NCBI GenBank assembly: GCA_038206765.1
Contig: JBBRAM010000001.1
Span: 1-64,000, forward strand
Direction of reading: 5' to 3'
Origin: UKL13-2 sp038206765
GTDB lineage: Bacteria > Pseudomonadota > Gammaproteobacteria > Burkholderiales > Usitatibacteraceae
Length of the DNA stretch: 64,000 nt
The notes beneath the pieces are model-generated. The model was not told where the DNA came from and did not search any database. It worked only from the letters and a program-made list of their open reading frames with translations. Made by a program: the position numbers and the translations under genes. Shown here in pieces: positions 44,261-53,673 of the stretch; positions within the stretch are counted from its first letter, which is position 1; the number at the start of each line of letters is the position of its first letter.

Positions 44261-44640
44261 AAGTGAGTTTTCGCTCTCGCATATCCCGCACCCGTTTGGG
44301 CATCTTTAGCGAGAAATCTAGAACTGGCGCGGGGCGCAGGGCGCTCAGGGTCGGCTAAATTGAAAGACCATAGACGTGACCAGGGATTCTCTCCCAAGTG
44401 ATCGACGATCAATCAAGCGCGCGTGGATTTAGTTATTCGCAGACTGCGAGTTCTAGCGCGGCGCTGAGTTTTACCGGCACTGTGGAACGAAGTGTTGATT
44501 GTTGCCGCGCTAGGCAAAAGGCAAGGGTCCAGCAGCGGACGGTCTTTTGAACCATAAGCGCTTCAAACGGCAGGTTAGGCTTCGGGGAGAAGTTATCGGT
44601 AAGTACAGTTTAGGACGCATTCAATATGAACCATCTAATG
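44261..44640. other. Intergenic region with dispersed motif copies
   Basis: 380 bp between convergent genes. It carries a dispersed motif copy at 44309-44334 (TCTAGAACTGGCGCGGGGCG) and a weaker one near 44449 (GTTCTAGCGCGGCGCTG). No gene or clear terminator seen. Confidence 0.5.
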
Positions 44641-45906
44641 TCAGTTCGCCACGCAAACTTTTCCATCGCCATTCGGTTTATTTGAACACCCGCTGCTGCC
44701 AGTAGTGCCAGCAGCAGCCGAACTTTTTTTCGCTTTGGTGTCAGCATAAACTTTTGCAAGCTCACCGACCGCTTTGACAATCTCACTCATGCTGGAACCG
44801 GTTTCCTGTTTTGGTGCGGCTTGCAATGTGGTCGAGGCGGGTGCCTGTGCTTGTTGGACAGCTTGCACAGCGACACCATTGGCCATTTTGGTGGTGGTGC
44901 CATCGGCGGCAGTTTGGATACCGCTAAACCGTTTGCCGTCGCGCCATTCACCCGCGAATTTGGCACCATTTGCCCAGATATAAGTGCCTGGCCCCTGCAT
45001 TGTTCCTGCCAAATAGGTACCTTGGTAACTGGCACCGTCTTTCCAATAATATGTTCCTTGTCCCACTAATTGGTCATTAAGCATTTCACCTTGATAGCTA
45101 TTGCCATTTGCATAGCGTATAGAAGCTTTACCCGAGGCTTTACCGTCAACAAAATCGCCATCATAAAAATAGCCATCAGACGTCGTAAGTGTGCCGCGAC
45201 CGCTTCTTAGTCCCGCTTTAAAGCCGCCCTCATAGCGAGCGCCGTCCAGCGTGGTAACAACGGCTTTACCATCCAATTTATCAGCCTTGAATTCACCTTC
45301 ATATCGCACGCCGGACGTGTAGCGCTCCACACCAAAACCGTCTATCTTAGCACCCGCCATCACCCCAGCCTTATGGCTTTTGCCGTTCACCATTTCTCCT
45401 AACCCTGCCTGACGACCTTCGACAAAATCGCCGCGAAACAAGGTGCCGTTTTCGGTGACCAACACACCGGTACCATCACGCATACCATCTTTCATGCCAC
45501 CTTCATAAGCCCATTTCACGCCGCTTTCAAATTTGCCGCTGACCACGTCTTTTTTAAGCTTGTCGTAATTCGACTTGATCGTTTGCCGAATATTGTTGAA
45601 GGCCGAATCGCCGTCTGTGGACGGTGATGCCGCGTCGAAGACATCTCCACTGTCGAGATTTTTTTTGCCAAAAGAAAGGTTTTTGAGATTGTTCAAAAAT
45701 GTTTTCACTTTGGTGCAAACTTTTTGGATGCCCATGACCAGCCTGCAACCAGCGTGAGCAGTACAAAATTCCACCTGTGTCTGCGTTGCTGGATCGCGAA
45801 TTTCTTCGCAGTTGGCGATTTCGGGATTGATGTCACTACCTTGCGCATAGAGCGGCGTGGCCATGGTGAGCATGGAAACAGTGAGCAATAAAATGATTTT
45901 TTTCAT
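44641..45906 (-). CDS. Secreted MORN-repeat protein
   Basis: 421 aa. Signal peptide (KKIILLLTVSMLTMATPLYAQ). Residues ~25-130 contain four to five cysteines and a linker. About nine MORN repeats follow from residue ~132 to ~335, of the form Y-x-G-x-(F/W)-x2-G-x3-G-x-G-x(8)-G, for example YEGEFKADKLDGKAVVTTLDG and YDGDFVDGKASGKASIRYANG. A Gln/Ala/Ser-rich C-terminus ends with CSNKPNGDGKVCVAN, a possible disulfide pair. Eukaryotic MORN repeats bind membranes or other proteins; in bacteria they are often exported and uncharacterised. Last gene of a three-gene operon of secreted proteins (gaps 31 and 37 bp). Confidence 0.88.
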   Translation of the reverse strand: MKKIILLLTVSMLTMATPLYAQGSDINPEIANCEEIRDPATQTQVEFCTAHAGCRLVMGIQKVCTKVKTFLNNLKNLSFGKKNLDSGDVFDAASPSTDGDSAFNNIRQTIKSNYDKLKKDVVSGKFESGVKWAYEGGMKDGMRDGTGVLVTENGTLFRGDFVEGRQAGLGEMVNGKSHKAGVMAGAKIDGFGVERYTSGVRYEGEFKADKLDGKAVVTTLDGARYEGGFKAGLRSGRGTLTTSDGYFYDGDFVDGKASGKASIRYANGNSYQGEMLNDQLVGQGTYYWKDGASYQGTYLAGTMQGPGTYIWANGAKFAGEWRDGKRFSGIQTAADGTTTKMANGVAVQAVQQAQAPASTTLQAAPKQETGSSMSEIVKAVGELAKVYADTKAKKSSAAAGTTGSSGCSNKPNGDGKVCVAN

Positions 45907-45937
45907 GTTGAGTCCCTTAAAAGAAACGCGACAACGC

Positions 45938-46924
45938 TTATTTCAAATTTGGACAGGTATAGGACATCCCGGCGGAGTCCTTGTTAAACCCGCCGCTATC
46001 ACGACCCTTACATGCGCCCCAGCGGAAATCGTGCCCTGAAAGCGGCCAGCCCCGGCCGACGCTGATCGTCCACGTATTGCCGGCGTTTCCGTTGAGGCGG
46101 CTACATTCGATATTTGCCTCGCACCAGAAAAACTCAATGGGAAAATTGCAGATATTGCTCATCTGCCAGTTACCGGAAATATTGGCACCGTCGCGCGTCG
46201 TACCTTGTTCCAGCTTGACGCAGGCTTTTGCATCCATCGCGGGGTTGTGTATTTTATGCTCGCGCTTAGCATTGGCGGTGGCGGCTGACGTGCGTGCATC
46301 GGTAGTGCCGTTGGATTTATTCAACGCCTTCTCACCAGCACTGGAGGGGCTATCACCCGTGCTGCCCGCCGGTCGGCTGCCGATGGTTGTCGCGCTGGCA
46401 ACGCCGCTCGCACTTCCATTCAGCGGTTTGCCGTCGTGTTTGGCAACCCATATTTTGGCTAGGCAATTGTCGACGACGCTGGCATATTCCCAGAGCTCAG
46501 TTGTTATTTTTGGACGTTCTTTGGCCAAGGCGCGCAATTCGTCGTCAGGTACCTTGCCGTCGTTAACGATGTACAACCCAAAACAAGGGTACTCGCTCAT
46601 CTCGCAACGATCCATGCCTTTCATGAACCAACTAATGTTGCTGGTAGATGAGGAGTCCTGCAACCACTTGCTTTGAGTTTTACAATTGTCTGCACTGTAA
46701 TCCTTGTCTCCTTTAGTGCAGTACTCGGCCACTCCTTTCCTGATGTAGTTGATTTCAAGGCGATGAAATTCCGCCAATTCATTTTTACATGCGGCCAGAT
46801 CTAATGCCGTAACAGTTGTGCGCGGCTTTTCAGTCGCTTGCCCATTTTCAGCGGTAGCGCCGGCTGCGTAAAGTGTGGTTAGTAGCACCAGCATCGATAA
46901 AAAACTGGAAGATATTGATGGCAT
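45938..46924 (-). CDS. Secreted cysteine-rich hypothetical protein
   Basis: 328 aa with a signal peptide (SISSSFLSMLVLLTTLYAAGATA). The N-terminal half has several Cys and the segment CEMSEYPCFGLYIVNDGKVPDDELRAL; a Ser/Ala/Thr-rich linker (~165-225) follows. The C-terminal ~100 residues have a regular Cys pattern: CVKLEQG, NICNFPIEFFWCEANIECSRLNG, TWTISVGRGWPLSG and RWGACKGRDSGGF, ending near YTCPNLK. This resembles small secreted domains in other proteobacteria whose role I do not know. Middle gene of the operon with the MORN protein. Confidence 0.75.
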   Translation of the reverse strand: MPSISSSFLSMLVLLTTLYAAGATAENGQATEKPRTTVTALDLAACKNELAEFHRLEINYIRKGVAEYCTKGDKDYSADNCKTQSKWLQDSSSTSNISWFMKGMDRCEMSEYPCFGLYIVNDGKVPDDELRALAKERPKITTELWEYASVVDNCLAKIWVAKHDGKPLNGSASGVASATTIGSRPAGSTGDSPSSAGEKALNKSNGTTDARTSAATANAKREHKIHNPAMDAKACVKLEQGTTRDGANISGNWQMSNICNFPIEFFWCEANIECSRLNGNAGNTWTISVGRGWPLSGHDFRWGACKGRDSGGFNKDSAGMSYTCPNLK

Positions 46925-46961
46925 GACATTCCCCTTTTGATATCCTTCGTGAAGCGGTGCT

Positions 46962-48218
46962 CTACTTTTTGTTCGCCCCTAATGCGCCTGCCATGTCTTC
47001 CAGACTGTCGTCGCGTTTTTTTGTTTGCGACGCGGCGACGGCGGGCTTGATAGCAACAGTTTTGACTGGCGGCGGCTCGGCTGTAGGCGCAAGCACGGCT
47101 GCTGGAAGTTTCAACATTTCCTGCGCTGCTACCGCGACAAGAGGATTGTTTGGAAATTTTGTAATTAATGCAAGAAATGCTTCGCGGGCTTTATCCGGTT
47201 CACCCCCGGCGCGCTTTTTATCGGCCAGCGCAAACAAAGCGCCTGCGTTCATCTTGCCCAAGCTCGTCGTGTAAGCTTGGTCAGCTTCGATTTTTAATCG
47301 TGCGGCCTTGGCTTTTTCTTTCGCGTCGATCTCATCACGCTCTTGCTGCTCGGCCAATGCGATTTCTTTGTCTTTGACGAGTGCAATCGCCGCCAATGCG
47401 GCGACCCGTTTCGCTTCAGCCGCAGCGGCTATTTTTTTGGCGGCCTCACGTTCCGCCCACGGCCGGTAAAGTTCGGCATAAACCTGTTTGTCTGCGGCGT
47501 CCTTCTTTTCTACTTCATCTATGAAAGCTTTGATGCTTACAATGATGGGCTCAGCTTTTTGTTGCCACAGCTCCTCGCAGCCAACTGGCGTTTTCGGGTT
47601 CGGACACCATGTTGTTGTTCCATAAAAGTCTGGTGCCTTCCAGATCTTCACGCCGTATACCTGAAACTCATTCCCGCTGCCGCAACCGCGAAATAAATTT
47701 AAATCCACATAGCAACTTAGCTGCCAGGTCTGTATACCGACGCCGTCCGGCCCAGTCAGGCTTGTTGAGAACTGATTCTTCGTAGTGTCACCCCAGCGCG
47801 GCACGTAAGGACTCGCCACGTTCGGGATCACGGCATGCCGACTGCCCTGGCGGTATCGGAGATTCGTACTTGCATTTATGAGATTGGGAAATTCAGACTT
47901 GCCTAGCTCGCGACCAAATGAATAGTCCGTTTTATGGTTCCGAAGCCTGTCGAAATCGACTGGTTTAGCGATAACGCCCATGCCGTCCACCAGACCATTT
48001 GTACACTTGCCTCGCCAAAGCATTTCGTACATTTGTGCTTTGAACTTATCTGCCTCGCTCGTTTTTCCAATTACCCCGCAGTCATTCCTAGTTACGGCAT
48101 AAACCTCGCCTGGCAATAACGGCAAATCGGAAATTTGCGTATGGGCAATGGTGCCTACCAATGACAATCCCGTAATAATAAAACGCCAAAAATGGCTGAT
48201 ACAGTTATTGCCTACCAT
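46962..48218 (-). CDS. Secreted hypothetical protein with coiled coil and TPR-like C-terminus
   Basis: 418 aa with a signal peptide (cleavage near TIAHTQ). A Cys-containing domain (~30-215) includes WRGKCTNGLVDGMGVIAKP, which looks like a single MORN-type unit, and pairs such as CYVDLNLFRGCGSG and WCPNPKTPVGCEELW. Residues ~225-330 are a long Ala/Lys/Glu-rich helix, probably coiled coil. A C-terminal YxTSLGKMNAGALFALADKKRAGGEPDKAREAF region is TPR-like, then a basic tail. First gene of the operon. No family recognised; the three proteins may form an envelope complex. Confidence 0.72.
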   Translation of the reverse strand: MVGNNCISHFWRFIITGLSLVGTIAHTQISDLPLLPGEVYAVTRNDCGVIGKTSEADKFKAQMYEMLWRGKCTNGLVDGMGVIAKPVDFDRLRNHKTDYSFGRELGKSEFPNLINASTNLRYRQGSRHAVIPNVASPYVPRWGDTTKNQFSTSLTGPDGVGIQTWQLSCYVDLNLFRGCGSGNEFQVYGVKIWKAPDFYGTTTWCPNPKTPVGCEELWQQKAEPIIVSIKAFIDEVEKKDAADKQVYAELYRPWAEREAAKKIAAAAEAKRVAALAAIALVKDKEIALAEQQERDEIDAKEKAKAARLKIEADQAYTTSLGKMNAGALFALADKKRAGGEPDKAREAFLALITKFPNNPLVAVAAQEMLKLPAAVLAPTAEPPPVKTVAIKPAVAASQTKKRDDSLEDMAGALGANKK

Positions 48219-48579
48219 GCGCGGCTCCCATGACTCATTTTTATGAAAACGCCTGTTTGGCGCGTATCGAAATAATTAATAGTCAATTCACGCCCTTGTT
48301 ATACAACAGTCGGCTTCTCGGGCGCAATAACATAGCTTAAGGGGCGACTGGAATATTCCGGCACCCGTCTCCGTATGATTGACGGACAGATTTTGGGGAC
48401 AGGCTATGATTTCTCAACCCAACCGTATCTGTCGATTGAACACACATTAGGTACGGCTGCCTAACGCAATTCGTTCTAAAACAACAATCCCCCAAGCCCC
48501 TCTCGAGTACTAAACATTGACGGGCTGCAGCGATTTCGGCATGCTTGGTAACACGCTGCCTTTTGGGTTTTTCGCTCCC
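48219..48579. other. Intergenic region upstream of the secreted-protein operon
   Basis: About 360 bp between the secreted-protein operon start and the exonuclease stop, all minus strand. It should hold the operon promoter. I see no gene, repeat or strong hairpin. Confidence 0.35.
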
Positions 48580-49227
48580 TCAACTTCGCACTACGGAAAC
48601 GTTCTCAGCTTGTTGAGCCTTCCAAACCCGGTAGACCTTCAACGCCACCTGCGCGTCATCGGCTGCATACAAAATTTGGCGGTCGTTTAAATGCGGGTTG
48701 GCCCAATTTGTGGTGGATGTTCGTTTAGATTTTTGCAGTTTCTTACCGAAGAAGCGTGCCACGGCGGTCTTTGCGCCGATATCTTTACGTCGGTCGTTAT
48801 ATTTGTCGTCACGCAACAAAATCGCCAAATCCACCACGTTGGCGGTTTCGATTCCGAACTTGGTTTGCAGTCGTTTCAGATCATCGCGAAGGCCGAAGCC
48901 TGCTTTGACAATGGTCCGCGATTCTAAGATCGCTTTGAGTACATCGATATGCGCGGCACCAGTTGATTGGAACAAGTAGACTATTTCATCCGCCGCCAAT
49001 TGAATCAGATGTGGGCCAGTCGAGACTTCGCCTTTACGGAAGGTGGGTTTGGATTCAGTGTCAAAACCGATTGCATCTGATGCCATCAACGCCGCCAGCG
49101 CTACCGCCGCATCAGTATCACCCTTCACCGAGCGCACATTGGCGAGCGCAACGCCCTCGTAGGGAGGCAGCTCCGGCTCGGCACCACTACCAGCCGCCGC
49201 TGCATCGACTACAACATCGTTGATCAT
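48580..49227 (-). CDS. 3'-5' exonuclease, RNase D-like DEDDy family
   Basis: 215 aa with a single exonuclease domain. Exo I is AIGFDTESKPTF (Asp and Glu), Exo II is VKAGFGLRDDLKRLQ, and Exo III is LNDRQILYAADDAQVALKVYRVW (Y-x3-D). All four acidic residues and the Tyr are present. There is no HRDC domain, so it is shorter than RNase D and fits the stand-alone exonucleases acting on RNA or DNA ends. It follows ald by 24 bp on the same strand. Confidence 0.88.
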   Translation of the reverse strand: MINDVVVDAAAAGSGAEPELPPYEGVALANVRSVKGDTDAAVALAALMASDAIGFDTESKPTFRKGEVSTGPHLIQLAADEIVYLFQSTGAAHIDVLKAILESRTIVKAGFGLRDDLKRLQTKFGIETANVVDLAILLRDDKYNDRRKDIGAKTAVARFFGKKLQKSKRTSTTNWANPHLNDRQILYAADDAQVALKVYRVWKAQQAENVSVVRS

Positions 49228-49251
49228 ATCGGGATGGATGATTAACGCCTT

Positions 49252-50373
49252 CTATTTCTCGCCCAACATCGACTGCGCATGGTGATACTCAAGACCGAGC
49301 GCGGTGGCAACACCTTCGCAGGTAATTTTACCGCGACAGACATTAAGACCATTGCGCAAATGGGCATCCGCTTTCAAGGCTTGTTGCCAGCCGTGATTGG
49401 CTAATGCCAATACGAACGGCAACGTGGCATTGTTGAGCGCGAACGCCGAGGTGCGCGGCACACCACCCGGCATATTGGCTACACAATAATGGATCACGCC
49501 ATCCACCTCAAACGTCGGCTCGGTGTGCGTAGTCGCATGCGAGGTCTCAAAGCAACCGCCTTGGTCAATTGCCACGTCCACCAGCACTGATCCTTTTTTC
49601 ATCAGACCGACCATTTCGCGCGTCACTAATTTCGGCGCCGCTGCACCCGGAATCAACACGCCACCAATAACGGCGTCGGCGCGCGCGACGTAATGTTCAA
49701 CCGCATCGCGCGTCGAGAAAACAGTTTTTACGCGCGCACCAAACTGCGCCACTAAACGCCGCAACACATCAAGCGAGCGATCCAACACCACGACGTCCGC
49801 ACCCGCACCCACGGCCATGAATGCGGCGTTTGAGCCGACGACACCGCCGCCTAAGATCACCACACTTGCCGGGGCAACACCGGGCACGCCGGATAGCAGC
49901 ACGCCCAAGCCACCGCGCGGTTTTTCTAAAAATGTGGAGGCAACCTGAATCGACATGCGCCCCGCCACTTCTGACATCGGCGCCAACAACGGCAAGCCGC
50001 CGGAGGGCGATGTCACGGTTTCATAAGCGATACAGACCGCGCCACTGGCAATCAAATCCTCCGTCTGCGGGAGATCCGGCGCCAAATGCAAATAGGTGAA
50101 CAACACTTGTTCAGGACGCAACATTTTTCGCTCAACCGCTTGCGGCTCTTTAACTTTGACAATCATGTCAGCGCGGGCGAATACCTCGGCGGCGGTCGTG
50201 GCGATCTTCGCACCAACGCGCTCGTACTCGGCATCAGTCACGCCAATGCCCAGCCCGGCTTTGGTTTCGACCAACACCTGATGGCCATGGTCAACGACTT
50301 CACGCACACTGGCGGGCGTCAAGCCAACACGGTATTCATGGGTTTTAATTTCCTTGGGTACGCCGATTAACAT
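49252..50373 (-). CDS. ald: Alanine dehydrogenase
   Basis: 373 aa from the ATG at 50373 with a GGAG site; the frame to 50421 adds 16 unlikely residues. It interconverts L-alanine and pyruvate with NAD. Motifs: MLIGVPKEIKTHEYRVGLTP, YLHLAPD with the catalytic His, KPRGGLGVLLSGVPGVAPASVVILGGGVVGSNAAFMAVGAGADVVVLDRS (Rossmann fold) and DVAIDQGGCFETSHATTH. Length and motifs match Ald closely. Likely in one unit with the exonuclease gene. Confidence 0.96.
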   Translation of the reverse strand: MLIGVPKEIKTHEYRVGLTPASVREVVDHGHQVLVETKAGLGIGVTDAEYERVGAKIATTAAEVFARADMIVKVKEPQAVERKMLRPEQVLFTYLHLAPDLPQTEDLIASGAVCIAYETVTSPSGGLPLLAPMSEVAGRMSIQVASTFLEKPRGGLGVLLSGVPGVAPASVVILGGGVVGSNAAFMAVGAGADVVVLDRSLDVLRRLVAQFGARVKTVFSTRDAVEHYVARADAVIGGVLIPGAAAPKLVTREMVGLMKKGSVLVDVAIDQGGCFETSHATTHTEPTFEVDGVIHYCVANMPGGVPRTSAFALNNATLPFVLALANHGWQQALKADAHLRNGLNVCRGKITCEGVATALGLEYHHAQSMLGEK

Positions 50374-50421
50374 TTTTCTACTCCGTCCTATTTGCTGGTG
50401 GCAATTAAATGGTGATATCAA

Positions 50422-50964
50422 TGAACAGAAAAACGAATGCAGCTGATGTTTGCATTTTTCGATTGATATTCACACATGGTATTCGAGCATCGGTATTAAC
50501 GTATTCGCGTCAATTTCGAGCGCCTATTTTGCGCCTTTTTTTGCTTGAAATTTTATCGCGTCATTATGGCTGCTGTGTCGCAACGGTGATCGCTTCTGGG
50601 GTAATGATGAGGGCGCACGGTTGGGCAACTGCGCGGCGGTGTTGTCGTAATAATCTTGCCTTTTATCGGGCAGGTTTCTATCGACGGCGGTGGTGATGCT
50701 GTGCTCGCCAAAAACGATGAAAAGATGATTTTTAGTGCCCAAAAAAACGCTCCCTTCGCGCCCGTCAGGTTCACTTTGCCATACCAGCGTGCGCGTAAAT
50801 ATTAAAAATCGACAACCTGTGCGACTTAGTATTGTTGAACCCCACCAACGCTGAACCGTCGTCTCCAGCCATTTCGGCTGGCCATATCAATGTTTTCGGT
50901 TTATTCGCTTAACCACCGCAAATCCTGAGAGGACATACGACAAGAAATCGCTTTTCTGCTTGTG
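50422..50964. other. Intergenic region, no gene supported
   Basis: About 540 bp between the nitroreductase stop and ald start. A plus-strand frame from ~50615 to ~50805 reads naturally (GQLRGGVVVIILPFIGQVSID ending in FTLPYQRARKY) but has a TGA just upstream and no start, so it may be a decayed gene end. Nothing else is visible. Confidence 0.35.
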
Positions 50965-51654
50965 CTAGATAAAATGCGCAATTTCAGCCAACGATTTACG
51001 GGAAATATTCGGAACGCAAGCTCCCTCTGCGGGATAGCCTACGACCAAGAGCAGAAACGGACGCTCATTGCCGGGGCGATTTAAAATCTCGTTTAAAAAT
51101 GCCATCGGACTCGGGGTGTGCGTCAGCGTCGCAAGTCCTGCGTGGTGTAGCGCTGCGATCAACAGGCCGCAGGCAATACCCGTTGAATCGATGGGGTAGT
51201 AGCGTTTTTCCTTTTTACCGTCAACACCCAAGACGTACGCTTCATAAAAAACGGCAATCAGAAAAGGTGCCGTTTCCAGAAACGGTTTATTTGCATCCGT
51301 GCCAAGCGGTGCCAACGCATCGCGCCATTCATCGGTGACGCGGCGCTCGTAGAATTCACGCTCCTCAGCTTCCGCAGCGACACGAATGGTTGATTTCGTG
51401 GCTGCATCGCTCACCACGACGAACCGCCATGGTTGCTGGTTCGCGCCCGATGGCGAGGTGCCCGCCGTGAGAAGGCATGCTTCAATGACGCTGCGCGAAA
51501 CCGGCCTGCTGGAAAAATCGCGTACCGTGCGGCGACGATTCATCTCCCGATAAAAATCCTCCGCATGCATTTGCATTTCAGCTGCTGATTTTTCTACGAA
51601 CACTAGCGGTATTGTTTCAAATGGTGCTGTCTCAATCGGTGCGGCGGTCGACAT
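50965..51654 (-). CDS. Nitroreductase family flavoprotein
   Basis: 229 aa. FMN-binding motifs: NRRRTVRDFSSRPVSRSVIEACL near residue 33, TSPSGANQQPWRFVVVSD, and the C-terminal GNERPFLLLVVGYPAEGACVP. The central insert YEAYVLGVDGKKEKRYYPIDSTGIACGLLIAALHHAGLATLTHTPSPM resembles the iodotyrosine-deiodinase/BluB side of the family. It reduces an unknown substrate with NAD(P)H. Stands alone on the minus strand. Confidence 0.92.
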   Translation of the reverse strand: MSTAAPIETAPFETIPLVFVEKSAAEMQMHAEDFYREMNRRRTVRDFSSRPVSRSVIEACLLTAGTSPSGANQQPWRFVVVSDAATKSTIRVAAEAEEREFYERRVTDEWRDALAPLGTDANKPFLETAPFLIAVFYEAYVLGVDGKKEKRYYPIDSTGIACGLLIAALHHAGLATLTHTPSPMAFLNEILNRPGNERPFLLLVVGYPAEGACVPNISRKSLAEIAHFI

Positions 51655-51696
51655 GATCTCTCCAAAAAATTTTCCATCATTGTTTCATCTTGGGCG

Positions 51697-53013
51697 TTAA
51701 GCGTCTTTTTCAATTGGGCTAATGTCGAGTTTCATCCCGGCCGCACTAAGGCGCTTCACCAACACGCTTCCCAAACCGCTGGCTGGCGTCAAAACGCCGC
51801 CAAAGGAGGTGCCGCCCGGCAACGATTTTTGATTGGCCGCCAATGCCATCGCGGCCTCGCAGACAAACTTGGTCGTGGCGCGATTGCCGGGGTCGCCTTG
51901 ATCGGCAATGGTTACATGCACCTGACCGCCACGGGCGTTTTTACCAATTAGCTCGCAACGAAAGCCGCCGCCGTTCATGCTACGTTCGGATGGCCCCTTA
52001 CCCGGCGCAGGCGCAAACATTTTTGCAAATCGGCGCGCCATGCCAAAGCGCATCGCGTTCTGTCCGATGCCCATGCCGGCGCTCATGCCGGCCGCTGTCA
52101 TTGCAGCTGTTATGCCGCGCCCAAAGCGCAAATATTCTTGATAATGGAAATCATGTGCATAGGGCGATTTAGCGTCGACCGAGGACAATGCTGCGGATCG
52201 CCGCACCACCCTTGTATTAATTGGTCCCATAAAAAATGGGCCGAGCCAAGCTCTAAAATCTGCGTCATGGTGCGGCACTATTGGATCGGCATGCGAACTT
52301 TCATCGCTTGGTACAGAGCGCGCCGGGTTGAGCAAAAAGGGTTGCCTAAACAATTCGCCTTCCCCCGATTCCATGACGTTCATCAGCGATGCAAACGTGC
52401 CGCCATTAAGTCCGCCGCGAATCGAGAAACAGGCTTTCACGCTGACGCACGGCTCGCCTGTTTGTTGCATCAGCGCTTGGGCTGCCATCCACGCGCCCAA
52501 GTCAGACGGAATCGAATCGAATCCGCAACAGGGGATAATCCGCGTGCCGTCTTTTGCCGCCTGACGTTGGTGCCGGTCGATCATCTTTCGCACCCACGGT
52601 GTTTCACCGGTGATGTCCACATAATGAGTCCGCCGGGCAACGCAAGCGGCCACCAGTTTACTGCCATACAAAGCAAAGGGCCCTGCCGAGCTCAGCACGA
52701 CATGTGCTTGGGAGGCCAACTGTGTCAGCGCTTTGGCATCCGCAGCATTGGCGACAATCACACCGACACGCTCAGCGGCCAGTCCCAAGGTTGCTCGCAA
52801 TGCGTCTAGTTTGGATTGGTCGCGGCCTGCTATTGCCCAGCGCAGCTCTCCCGCATTCTCGGCAAAATATGCAGCCGTTTGTTTACCCACAAAACCAGTA
52901 GCGCCGTATAGGATTACGTCGTAACGGCGCCTAGACTCGACTTGCTGGGGTATGGCATTCGCTGTTACTTTTTGCGCCGAGGGGCGTTTGGGTGCGCTTG
53001 GTTTTACCGCCAT
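51697..53013 (-). CDS. Saccharopine-dehydrogenase-like (trans-acting enoyl reductase) family protein
   Basis: 438 aa. After a ~28-residue basic N-terminus comes a Rossmann motif YDVILYGATGFVGKQTAAYFAE, then WAIAGRDQSKLDALRATLG, VVLSSAGPFALYGSKLVAACVARRTHYVDITGETPW and IIPCCGFDSIPSDLGAWMAAQ. This is the pattern of saccharopine dehydrogenase-like oxidoreductases, which include mycobacterial trans-acting enoyl reductases. The lysine pathway is not implied. Substrate unknown; lipid-type context (two acyl-CoA dehydrogenases nearby) would fit. Confidence 0.9.
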   Translation of the reverse strand: MAVKPSAPKRPSAQKVTANAIPQQVESRRRYDVILYGATGFVGKQTAAYFAENAGELRWAIAGRDQSKLDALRATLGLAAERVGVIVANAADAKALTQLASQAHVVLSSAGPFALYGSKLVAACVARRTHYVDITGETPWVRKMIDRHQRQAAKDGTRIIPCCGFDSIPSDLGAWMAAQALMQQTGEPCVSVKACFSIRGGLNGGTFASLMNVMESGEGELFRQPFLLNPARSVPSDESSHADPIVPHHDADFRAWLGPFFMGPINTRVVRRSAALSSVDAKSPYAHDFHYQEYLRFGRGITAAMTAAGMSAGMGIGQNAMRFGMARRFAKMFAPAPGKGPSERSMNGGGFRCELIGKNARGGQVHVTIADQGDPGNRATTKFVCEAAMALAANQKSLPGGTSFGGVLTPASGLGSVLVKRLSAAGMKLDISPIEKDA

Positions 53014-53206
53014 GATTGACCTTCGACAGTTATCCGCTAACGATAGCGAATACAGTATAACAATTGGCTGCTCGCGGTTGACTTGAATCTACCGGACGGT
53101 TAGCGCAAACTCATTTTGCTCGCGCTCAATGTTCAATGTTCTGTGTTCTGTGTTCAATGTTTAATAGTCGCGCGGCTTGTTTAGCGCCCTTCCCCAGGAG
53201 AAAGAG

Positions 53207-53656
53207 ATGAAAGCCAGTACGAAAGCAGTCGTCAAAAACCCAATGCGTCCGGTTAAATTTGCGGCCAGACGCGTCGCCTGTTGCATGTTTTTTGTTGGAG
53301 CCATGTCAGCCACCGCCCAAGATTCACCCGGTCGAACCGAAATGAAACGCGCCGATTTAACGATGGCCATGCCACCCGCTGGCATGGAAGTCATTAGCTC
53401 GATCATCGAATTCAAAGTCGGGGATGAGGTCGGGCGGCACTCGCACCATGGCGTGGAAAGCGGCTACATTTTGCAGGGAGCAACCGTGCAATATCCGGGC
53501 AAGGAGCCAGTCAAATTAGAGACCGGTGCGCCGGTTTTAAACCTACGCGGCGTGGTCCACGGCGGCTATAAAGTGGTCGGTGATAAATCTCTAAAATTAT
53601 TTACCGTGCACGTCGTGGATAAGGGCAAACCGCTTTACGACTATGTGAAACCGTGA
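53207..53656 (+). CDS. Secreted cupin-domain protein
   Basis: 149 aa from the ATG at 53207 with an AGGAG site. A long basic N-region and hydrophobic stretch (VACCMFFVGAMSATAQ) form a signal peptide. The cupin core has VGDEVGRHSHHGVESGYILQG (cupin motif 1 with His-x-His-His and Glu), then LNLRGVVHGGYKVVG (motif 2 His). A metal-binding periplasmic beta-barrel is likely. Reaction unknown. The gap before it contains a low-complexity stretch of TTCAATGTTC/TGTGTTC units (53128-53162). Confidence 0.85.
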   Translation: MKASTKAVVKNPMRPVKFAARRVACCMFFVGAMSATAQDSPGRTEMKRADLTMAMPPAGMEVISSIIEFKVGDEVGRHSHHGVESGYILQGATVQYPGKEPVKLETGAPVLNLRGVVHGGYKVVGDKSLKLFTVHVVDKGKPLYDYVKP

Positions 53657-53673
53657 AACGTAGTGCGGCAAAT

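Noticed and set aside
50500..50810. Possible gene between ald and the nitroreductase gene
   Set aside because: Several short overlapping frames exist but none has a start signal and recognisable sequence; at most a decayed remnant.
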